From contig JADJJU010000025.1 of assembly GCA_016706365.1 (NCBI GenBank), positions 62,001 to 126,000 on the forward strand: DNA of 64,000 bases, read 5' to 3'. The notes beneath the pieces were generated by a model. It worked only from the letters and a program-made list of their open reading frames with translations, made no database searches and was not told the origin of the DNA. The position numbers and the translations under genes are program-made. Numbering within the stretch: position 1 is the stretch's first letter; each line of letters begins with the position of its first letter. Origin of the DNA: Saprospiraceae bacterium (GTDB lineage Bacteria; Bacteroidota; Bacteroidia; Chitinophagales; Saprospiraceae). Of the stretch, positions 47,989-55,128 are shown one piece after another.

Positions 47989-50114
47989 GTATTTGGAGTA
48001 TTATTATAATTGTGGCAATTGTTCGCGAGCTCATGAGTCAGTGGATAGACATTGTTGTGATCAAAATTAGAAGGCTCCCATGCACTTTCACTATGGCAGT
48101 TAGCACAATTTGTAGAAAACTGGCTTGTTGTGTGATTAGGATTGGTAGTACCTGCAAAATCACTTTGGTGGCAACCGACACATGTATTAGGTGTCGTGGT
48201 ATAATTTCCGTTGTGACATGTGGCACAATCATTGGCTATGGCCGCGTGTGCTCCATTCAAAGGATAATAGGAGTTATGGACAGCAAAGGTCGCGGGTGCC
48301 CATCCCGGAGTTGTAGTATGACATGAAACACAATCTGCGCCAAGGCCCAGAGTGCTGTGATTTGGATTACTGGCGCCATTGAAGTCATTTGTGTGACAAT
48401 CGATACAAGCTGTCGAAGTTCCCTGAAAACCACCGGCATGACATTGCATACAATCCAGACCAAGGTGCCCTCCGGTCAGTGGAAAATTTGTTGCATTGTG
48501 ATCAAATGGGGAATCGGCATCACCGGTAGGATGGCATCCGAGACATGCACTACTGTTATAGACATATCCGCTTACCCCGTTGTGGTCATTATTGGTTTCA
48601 GGGTTAGCGTGGCAGGTAATACAAGTTACCTGACTAAAATCTGAAACATTGGTGTGACACTCAATACAATTGTCCCAGGTATTGAGGTGTTTACCACTGT
48701 AGATCGGGAAATAAAGCCCATCGTGATTAAAAGTTGAAGGCTGCCATGCACTTTCTGAATGGCAGGAGGCACAATCATTCGGGAAATTGGAGCTGATATG
48801 ATTCGGGTTGGTGGTTGCCACATAATCACTTTGGTGACAGCCTACACAGGTAGACGGAGTGGTATTATAATTCCCGTTATGACATGCCGCGCAATCATTA
48901 CTTATCACAGCATGTGCCCCGTTGAGCGCGTAATAATTATTGTGAATAGCAAACGAAGCCGGTTCCCAGCCGGGTGTAGTGGTATGGCAGGAAGCACAAT
49001 CTGTACTAAGACCTATGGCATTGTGGTTAGGATTGGTAGTTGCGCTGAAATTTGTCATGTGACAATCGACACAAACAGTGGAAGTACCCTGGAATCCTCC
49101 TGCGTGACATTCCATACAATCCAGTCCCATGTGACCCCCTGTCAATGGGAAATTGGTAGCATTGTGGTCGAATGTTGCGTCCGCATCACCTGTGGGATGG
49201 CATCCCAGACACGCACTACTATTATACACATACCCACTTACACCTCCATGAACATCATTTGTTTCAGGATTAGCATGACAAGTCACACAAGTAAATTGAG
49301 CAAAATTGCCCGGTATGTTATGGCATTCCACACAGTCATCCCAAACTCCCATATGTTTACCACTGTAGATCGGAAAATATAATCCATCGTGATTCAGATT
49401 GGAAGGCTGCCATGCAGACTCCGAATGGCAAGTAGCACAATCAGTTGGAAAATTGGCACTTATGTGATTTGGATTGGTCGTCGCATTGTACTCGGGTTGA
49501 TGGCAACCCACACAGGTACTCGGAGTATTATTATAATCTCCATTGTGACAGGCATTACAATCATTGCTGATAATAGCATGTGCCCCATTGAGGGCATAGT
49601 AATGGTCATGAACCGGAAACGATGCGGGCTCCCACCCGGGAGTTGTAGTATGACATGTTGCACAATCAGTACTAATACCTATGGCATTGTGATTGGGATT
49701 GGTCGTGGCATTGAAATCTGCAGTATGACAATCCACACAAAGTGTTGAGGTGCCGATGTATCCCGCAGCGTGACATTCTATGCAATCAAGCCCGACATGT
49801 GCTCCGGTGAGTGGAAATGCTGTTGCATTATGATCGAAGGCAGAGCCTGCGTCACCTGTTGGATGGCAACCCAGACAAGCTTCATCCCTGTATACGTACC
49901 CACTGACCCCACTGTGATTATCGTTTGTCTCCGGATTGGTGTGGCAACTGATACAGGTATTAACAGCAAAATTATCCGGGTTTTGGTGGCATTCTATACA
50001 ATCAGTCCAGACTCCATTATGTTTTCCACTGTAGATCGGGAATTTTGCATCGTGAGCTGTGAAATTGACGGGGGACCAACCGGGATCTGTGGTATGGCAT
50101 TCAGTACAACTCAC
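47853..50114 (-). CDS. Giant repeat multihaem cytochrome c, second fragment
   Basis: 28 CxxCH sites. The first part has longer repeat blocks of about 205 residues, occurring three times: CIECH/CVECH, CxTCHxNPETN, GYVYxxxACLGCHPTGDA, FPLTGxHxGLDC, CVDCH, TTTPGWEPASF, CVGCH. The spacing then shortens towards the 73-residue type. The last 50 residues after CHNYNNTPNTCVT are out of frame because several short deletions hit the repeat at 47,985-48,050. The upstream join is near 50,206. Haem attachment would depend on a System II lyase such as CcsBA at 38,829. Confidence 0.8.
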   Translation of the reverse strand: MSCTECHTTDPGWSPVNFTAHDAKFPIYSGKHNGVWTDCIECHQNPDNFAVNTCISCHTNPETNDNHSGVSGYVYRDEACLGCHPTGDAGSAFDHNATAFPLTGAHVGLDCIECHAAGYIGTSTLCVDCHTADFNATTNPNHNAIGISTDCATCHTTTPGWEPASFPVHDHYYALNGAHAIISNDCNACHNGDYNNTPSTCVGCHQPEYNATTNPNHISANFPTDCATCHSESAWQPSNLNHDGLYFPIYSGKHMGVWDDCVECHNIPGNFAQFTCVTCHANPETNDVHGGVSGYVYNSSACLGCHPTGDADATFDHNATNFPLTGGHMGLDCMECHAGGFQGTSTVCVDCHMTNFSATTNPNHNAIGLSTDCASCHTTTPGWEPASFAIHNNYYALNGAHAVISNDCAACHNGNYNTTPSTCVGCHQSDYVATTNPNHISSNFPNDCASCHSESAWQPSTFNHDGLYFPIYSGKHLNTWDNCIECHTNVSDFSQVTCITCHANPETNNDHNGVSGYVYNSSACLGCHPTGDADSPFDHNATNFPLTGGHLGLDCMQCHAGGFQGTSTACIDCHTNDFNGASNPNHSTLGLGADCVSCHTTTPGWAPATFAVHNSYYPLNGAHAAIANDCATCHNGNYTTTPNTCVGCHQSDFAGTTNPNHTTSQFSTNCANCHSESAWEPSNFDHNNVYPLTHELANNCHNYNNTPNTCVTRIITVPQIRITRPISFLQIVRIAIIIMHGLLPALIIILFIH

Positions 50115-50154
50115 TGAAAATCCTGCTGCAGCATGTTTTGGATTAGCTGTAGTA

Positions 50155-50859
50155 TTAAAGTCTTGTTGGTGACAACTGAAACAATCCGGTGAAATGTCTG
50201 AATAACTTCCTCTCCTTATGACAAGCTGTACAATCGTCTATCTTGTGTGCTTTTTCTAAAGGGAAAAAACTGTGATCTACCTTATCGGTCGACCAATCAG
50301 GCACTAAAGTGGAATGGCAGCTTGCACAATCATTTGAGAAACCTGCCTGTGCGTGATTGGGTCTGGTAGTAGCCATATAATCAGGCCTGTGGCAATCCAT
50401 ACATTCAAGACCTACGGGGCTGAACCTTACCAGGGTTTCACTTTGGTGGCACCGGTTGCAATCTACTGTAGCATGAACTCCTATCAAAGGAAAAGAAGTG
50501 CGCTCGTGCAGTTCTGTCACATTTGAAACAATCCATGTATTGGAAGTATGACATCTGGCACAGTCAAGGCCTACTGTTTGCTGGTGAATATCGATATGGC
50601 AGGAGTTACAATCTGTATCTGCTTTTTTAAATTCGAGGGAGGTGTGACAAGATTTACATTCGACGGATTTATGTTGTCCGACAAGGGGGAAGTTGGTGCT
50701 GTCGTGATCAAAAGTGGTGTTTTCTTTGTCATAAGACCAACTATCGGAGTTGTGGCATTTGATACAATCCATTTTTAAGTCCTTACCATGCGGCGATTGC
50801 GACACAGCCTGAACCCATCCGACAAGGATGAATAATATTATTGATGACAGTCGATACAT
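50155..50859 (-). CDS. Giant repeat multihaem cytochrome c, N-terminal fragment
   Basis: Signal peptide (YRLSSIILFILVGWVQAVSQ) and eight CxxCH sites with NFPLVGQHKSVECKSCH-type spacing. The frame ends falsely after CTACHKER. In the next frame the sequence continues SYSDISPDCFSCHQQDFNT (CFSCH at 50,169-50,183) straight into the fragment starting at 50,114, so a single missing base near 50,206 separates them. Its ATG overlaps the end of the 23-haem cytochrome gene by 22 bases, so the two are translationally coupled. Confidence 0.8.
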   Translation of the reverse strand: MYRLSSIILFILVGWVQAVSQSPHGKDLKMDCIKCHNSDSWSYDKENTTFDHDSTNFPLVGQHKSVECKSCHTSLEFKKADTDCNSCHIDIHQQTVGLDCARCHTSNTWIVSNVTELHERTSFPLIGVHATVDCNRCHQSETLVRFSPVGLECMDCHRPDYMATTRPNHAQAGFSNDCASCHSTLVPDWSTDKVDHSFFPLEKAHKIDDCTACHKERKLFRHFTGLFQLSPTRL

Positions 50860-52676
50860 TCCAGCTTCCCTGATTTATACCTTACAAATTCACGTTCACT
50901 AACTACTTCCCCTTTATGGCATTTATTACAAGCAAGATCATCATGGGCTCCATCCAGTTTGAAGCGCGCTTTGTTATGGTCAAACAAAGGCGCAGTCCAG
51001 TTCTCAGGGGCATGGCATCTGTTGCAATCGGTTTTGCCTGCCACATCAAATTGGTCACCATGGATGTTGCTATGGCAAGATACACATTCCTTACTTAAAT
51101 TTTGAAATTTTTGTACCGGCTTAGTTGATGAATCGGGAGAAAAGTGACACGAAGCACAACTTATATCTTCGTGACGGCCGGTGAGCTGAAAATTTGTTTT
51201 ATTATGATCAAATTTTATTCCACCCCAACTACCTGTATTGTGACAAGCAGCGCAATTATTATCAGGCATAAACGTAGAGCTTATAAATCCCTCGTGGATA
51301 TTTTTGTGACAATCTACGCAAGTGGTACCGATATTCCTGAAACTCCATTGGCCCGTGGATTTGTGGCATTCTATACAGGCAGTAGCAAGATGTGCCCCCG
51401 TCAGTGGAAATGCAGAAGACTGATGTTGCTCTGTAGTAAATAAAGATTCTTCAAAACCATCCACAGTATGGCAGGCGGCACAGTCATTATATTTTGATTC
51501 TTTAAACTGGCCTTTGTGATAATCTTTGTGGCAGGCGTTGCAGGTATGATGCGGCAAAGTTTTGGTCATACTTCCGGAGGTATGGCAGCTTTTACAATCC
51601 ACATTTTTGTGTTTACCCTCTAACTCAAAACCTGTAAGATCATGATCAAAGTCCAAAGATGATGACCTAATCCTGAAAGACTTTTCATTGTGGCATTTTT
51701 TGCAATCCAATCCGAACTTATTGTCGTGGACATCCTTATGACACGTGTTACATGTTATATTTTTAATGGCTGCAAATTCTTTATGCTGACCCGCTGGCCC
51801 GGCTCTGTTGTCATGACATGATGCGCAATCAATGGTCTTGTGAGCACCTGCCAGAGGGAAGCCGGTTACATTGTGATTAAACCCTGATTCTTTGATATTA
51901 TGAAACGAGGTCTCACTATGACATGATTTGCAATTCGTACCGAATGATCCATTGTGGGGATCTTTATGGCAGGAATTACAATTTTTAAAAGGCACGTTGG
52001 CAAAATTCTGAAATTTTTCAGCGTTTTTAGTTTCCACCTTATGACATGATACACATGAGACCTTGGAGTGGGCTCCGTTCAATGGAAATTCTGACTTGTT
52101 ATGGTTAAATAAGGTTGCCGGCTTGAATGCATCAAAATTGTGGCATTTGGCGCAATCATTTCCCAGTGTCTTGTCATGATAATCATCGTGGCAGGAAACA
52201 CATGATGGCTCAAGCCCCAGATAGGTGTTATTGTTATTTTTTAATCTCTTGTCAGCAATATTGGATTGGGTATGACAAGATCTGCAATCTATTACATTAT
52301 GTTTTCCCTTCAGCGCATAGCCGGCCAGATTGTGATTAAAAGTTTTTGCATTAAGCCTGACCATCTGAAATTTTTCTCCGTGATGTTCGCTGTGACAGGT
52401 AATGCATGATTTGCCTTTAACTTCGGAAGATACATGGTAGCCCCTTTTTTTGGCGATCTTTTCTTTGAGGGGAGCATGGCAATTGAGGCACTTTGTCTGG
52501 GATACCTTATCACCAAGATCGTGGCATACAGTACAATTGTTCATGCCCTCCAGATGACTGTGTGCCTTGGAAAGGTCACCGGGGGAAAGTTGTGCTGAAA
52601 GCGAAAAAGACATTAACAATAAGAGTCCACATAAGAACGGATCATATAAAAATTTATATCCTGAGATATGATTCAT
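50838..52676 (-). CDS. Periplasmic 23-haem cytochrome c
   Basis: 612 residues with a signal peptide (about 1-28, ending SLSAQ) and 23 CxxCH motifs counted by eye, giving one haem per 25 residues. Conserved spacer elements such as FNHNxxxFPLxGAHxxxxCxSCH recur about every 70-80 residues. They resemble the cytochrome c3/c7 and class III repeat families, with extra histidines (FDHD, GKHKN) as distal haem ligands. It begins one base after the oxidoreductase stop and overlaps the giant cytochrome start. Likely receives electrons at the inner membrane and passes them outward (inference). Confidence 0.88.
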   Translation of the reverse strand: MNHISGYKFLYDPFLCGLLLLMSFSLSAQLSPGDLSKAHSHLEGMNNCTVCHDLGDKVSQTKCLNCHAPLKEKIAKKRGYHVSSEVKGKSCITCHSEHHGEKFQMVRLNAKTFNHNLAGYALKGKHNVIDCRSCHTQSNIADKRLKNNNNTYLGLEPSCVSCHDDYHDKTLGNDCAKCHNFDAFKPATLFNHNKSEFPLNGAHSKVSCVSCHKVETKNAEKFQNFANVPFKNCNSCHKDPHNGSFGTNCKSCHSETSFHNIKESGFNHNVTGFPLAGAHKTIDCASCHDNRAGPAGQHKEFAAIKNITCNTCHKDVHDNKFGLDCKKCHNEKSFRIRSSSLDFDHDLTGFELEGKHKNVDCKSCHTSGSMTKTLPHHTCNACHKDYHKGQFKESKYNDCAACHTVDGFEESLFTTEQHQSSAFPLTGAHLATACIECHKSTGQWSFRNIGTTCVDCHKNIHEGFISSTFMPDNNCAACHNTGSWGGIKFDHNKTNFQLTGRHEDISCASCHFSPDSSTKPVQKFQNLSKECVSCHSNIHGDQFDVAGKTDCNRCHAPENWTAPLFDHNKARFKLDGAHDDLACNKCHKGEVVSEREFVRYKSGKLECIDCHQ

Positions 52677-52677
52677 C

Positions 52678-54000
52678 TTAATTCTTATGTGACTTTATGG
52701 TATAATTAAATCTCCGTGATATTTCAATACCTGACTTTTGTAAAAATTGGGTAGGCAACTCTCCTCCCGCAAAAATATAGACCAGGTCATTCTCAAGGTG
52801 GATGAGTTTCCCATCTCCATTTTCGATGAGAACTTCTAGTTTATCAATTCTTTTCACATTGGAATTAAACAGGACTTGAATAGTACTATCTTCCAGGGCC
52901 TGTTTAATAGCTAAATTATTTCTTGGCTTGAGCCTGCTGAACTGTTCGCTTCGGTAAGACAATGTAACATTATTGTTAGCTGCCAGTAACAAGGCACTTT
53001 CTATAGCAGAATCTCCACCTCCAACTATAAGTACATTTTTGCCATTTATAAGTTCAGGTTCAATAAGCCGGTAAGTAACCTTCTCGAGGCCTTCACCATC
53101 CACGACCAATTTTCTTGGCGTTCCCCTCCTTCCGATGGCCAGTAAAACCTTATCTGTTGTAAATGTTTGATCATCCAGGGTTGTGATCTCAAAACCAATG
53201 CGGTGTTGTTCTATTTTTTCGACTTTACAATGTTCTTTTATAACAATGTCATTTTTGTCGATCACATCCATCCATATCTTAAGTAATTCTGTCTTACTGG
53301 TATGGAATAATTTGATCTTTCCATAACCGGGCAGATCCATAGGGGAAGTCATTATAATTTTGGAACGTGGAAAATTAAACACAGTGCCGCCAAGCGAATC
53401 CTGCTCAAGGGCAACAACCTTAAAACCATACTTTTTTGCCTGCAAAGAAGCCGCAATCCCAGCCGGGCCGGCTCCTATGATCACAAGGTCATATTGACAC
53501 TGATGGTTTTTTGTGATGTTCATTGCTATGTTGTCGACAGCCTGTTTGCCCTGTTCCACACTATTTTTAATAAGGCCCATTCCCCCCAGTTCTCCGGCGA
53601 TAAATATTCCCCTTACATTAGTTTCAAAATTCTGATTGACATGGGGCAGGTCCACGCCCCTTTTTTCTGTTCCTATACGCAGAGAGATGGCTTCAACTGG
53701 ACATGCATGAAAGCACGCGCCGTGACCCACACATCTCGAAGCGTTTATTAATGTGGCGCGTCCGTTTCTGATCCCTATGATGTCTTCTTCAGGGCAAGCG
53801 CTAATACAAGCACCACTCTTAATACAGGTATTTGTATCTATATATGGATAAAGGGATACCGGTTCATGGATACCTTCTTCTATCGCTTTTTCAATCTTGA
53901 TCTCTGACTGCCGGGTTTCTGTTTTCAGCTTTTTAATATAGATGGAAATAATAAATATGCAGATCAATGCTACAGTGCCATATATTAATATTTCAACCAT
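52678..54000 (-). CDS. Membrane-anchored Fe-S/FAD-NAD(P) oxidoreductase
   Basis: 440 residues. An N-terminal membrane helix (about 4-22) is followed by a ferredoxin-like two-cluster domain (C59, C65, C69 and C90, C96, C100). A thioredoxin-reductase-like segment ETNVRGIFIAGELGG (126-140) comes next, then an FAD fold (GAGPAG, 176-181) and an NAD(P) fold (GKNVLIVGGGDSAIES). The second cysteine of each CxxCxxCxxxCP motif is replaced (Ser62, His93), which suggests 3Fe-4S clusters or clusters with a non-cysteine ligand. The GIF.AGE motif normally ends this enzyme type but here precedes the FAD motif. Adjacent genes (b cytochrome 12 bases upstream, 23-haem cytochrome 1 base downstream) point to electron flow from NAD(P)H into the cytochromes. 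Confidence 0.85.
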   Translation of the reverse strand: MVEILIYGTVALICIFIISIYIKKLKTETRQSEIKIEKAIEEGIHEPVSLYPYIDTNTCIKSGACISACPEEDIIGIRNGRATLINASRCVGHGACFHACPVEAISLRIGTEKRGVDLPHVNQNFETNVRGIFIAGELGGMGLIKNSVEQGKQAVDNIAMNITKNHQCQYDLVIIGAGPAGIAASLQAKKYGFKVVALEQDSLGGTVFNFPRSKIIMTSPMDLPGYGKIKLFHTSKTELLKIWMDVIDKNDIVIKEHCKVEKIEQHRIGFEITTLDDQTFTTDKVLLAIGRRGTPRKLVVDGEGLEKVTYRLIEPELINGKNVLIVGGGDSAIESALLLAANNNVTLSYRSEQFSRLKPRNNLAIKQALEDSTIQVLFNSNVKRIDKLEVLIENGDGKLIHLENDLVYIFAGGELPTQFLQKSGIEISRRFNYTIKSHKN

Positions 54001-54012
54001 TGCTCTCCATTT

Positions 54013-54879
54013 TCAAAAGATCCATTTTGCACCAAATATTACAGTGGTGATAACGTGTACTACCATGATGATCAACATGATCAGAGCAAACGGCAGATGC
54101 GCGATATGCCAGTATCTGAATAAACGTTGCATTGCTTCCAGATATTGGATCTTTCTGGTAAGTGATATTTCAGTTCCTACCATGTTCATAATAGGTCTGA
54201 TCTCACTTTGATCCAATTTCTTATCTTTTAATAGACTTTTTATTTCTTTTTTGATCTTTATATTGTCAAAGTACTGAGCGAAAAAACCAAAAAATCCGGG
54301 TTTTACATCAGATGCCTTTGTTCTTGCTTCAGACAAAATAGCATCAAGGTCGATCGCAGGAACCGACTCATCCATTTTAAGGTCAGATGATTTATCCGAC
54401 ATCAGGTTTTTAATCTCATTTCTGCTCAATGCCTTGCCTTCTATGGTTCTTGGTATCTGCAAATAAATAAAACGGCCTAAAACACCACTTGCCACTACAG
54501 CTATCATACTCCAGAAACTCACAGAAACTATCCCTCCAAATTTGAATGAAGTATGGAAAAGGATCATAACAGGGCCTAAAGCACAGAGGAAAATATGAAA
54601 CTCCAACCAGTATTTTAATGCCCCCAAACTGAATAAAATCCGGTAACGCTTCCTTGCCATATAGCCAAAAACCCCGATCACTATTAGCAAAGTTCCTATG
54701 ATGCCAAGCCCATGGCCGTATAATCCACTTGCCTTAAATTTACTATGGTCAGCATGGTAAAACCGCTCTTCCAATGGTGTCGAATAATAGGAATAACCCT
54801 TCACGCTCAGGAAGATGGCAACAAAAATAACAATGGTTGACAGAGTGCCTATATAAATACGATGTGTTAAGGGCCTCAA
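54013..54879 (-). CDS. b-type cytochrome, membrane electron-transfer subunit
   Basis: 288-residue integral membrane protein with about five helices: 9-29, 53-73, 85-107, 114-136 and one near the C-terminus (265-285). Histidines in or beside helices (HGLG, EFHIFL, LFHTSF, YWHIAHLP, VVHVITT) are candidate haem b ligands. Between helices four and five is a long cytoplasmic-type loop (about 140-255), predicted helical and charged. TTG is the start; two TAA codons immediately precede it in frame. First gene of the operon. Related in outline to cytochrome b561/DsrM-like quinol-cytochrome subunits, but not firmly assignable. Confidence 0.75.
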   Translation of the reverse strand: MRPLTHRIYIGTLSTIVIFVAIFLSVKGYSYYSTPLEERFYHADHSKFKASGLYGHGLGIIGTLLIVIGVFGYMARKRYRILFSLGALKYWLEFHIFLCALGPVMILFHTSFKFGGIVSVSFWSMIAVVASGVLGRFIYLQIPRTIEGKALSRNEIKNLMSDKSSDLKMDESVPAIDLDAILSEARTKASDVKPGFFGFFAQYFDNIKIKKEIKSLLKDKKLDQSEIRPIMNMVGTEISLTRKIQYLEAMQRLFRYWHIAHLPFALIMLIIMVVHVITTVIFGAKWIF

Positions 54880-55128
54880 TTATTATACAATTTGGTTTAA
54901 AGTTAGTTATTTTTTATTCTTGTTCTTCTGACAGTCTACTCCGAAATGAAGTTTAATGATAAACAACAATTTCCAATGAATAGAGTCGCTTGTAACGTGA
55001 CTGCTATCGCTTAAAACAAGCAGGCAAATAATGCTCATTCAACAATTAAATGTTGGTCAGTTTGCTCGCATCTCGTGGCTCGAAGCTCGAAACTTCTTAC
55101 GGCTGTTCGCCAACTGCCTTACTGCAAT
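54880..55128. other. Intergenic region upstream of the cytochrome operon
   Basis: About 249 bases expected to hold the operon promoter; no clear box pair was found on the minus strand. The stretch 55,060-55,110 has repeated CTCGAAGCTCGAA words similar to 38,440-38,460, next to the other copy of the same sorting domain. Confidence 0.4.

Larger units (their letters stand above)
45340..48110 (-). repeat. Tandem array of about thirteen 219-222-bp repeats coding three haems each
   Basis: Each unit encodes CVVCH/CIICH, CAGCH and CTDCH with fixed spacing and the segment PLTGAHAAI. Twelve units are recognisable and one (47,985-48,050) is damaged. Units with 73 and 74 residues alternate in places, giving higher-order copies 438-441 bp apart: 45,515 matches 45,956, and 46,624 matches 47,062 almost base for base. 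The array lies inside the giant cytochrome gene; older, more diverged units continue to about 50,100. Confidence 0.85.

Noticed and set aside
45340..48110. Regular tandem repeats that could suggest a CRISPR array or satellite
   Set aside because: The units are 219-222 bp, lie within coding frames and encode CxxCH haem motifs; there is no short repeat with unique spacers.
45515..49748. Long plus-strand open frames across the cytochrome region
   Set aside because: They are antisense shadows of the repeat cytochrome; their sequences repeat with the same 219-bp period and have no signal peptide or known domain.
54880..55128. Possible tRNA or small RNA gene upstream of the cytochrome operon
   Set aside because: No cloverleaf arms or TTCGA-type loop could be traced.
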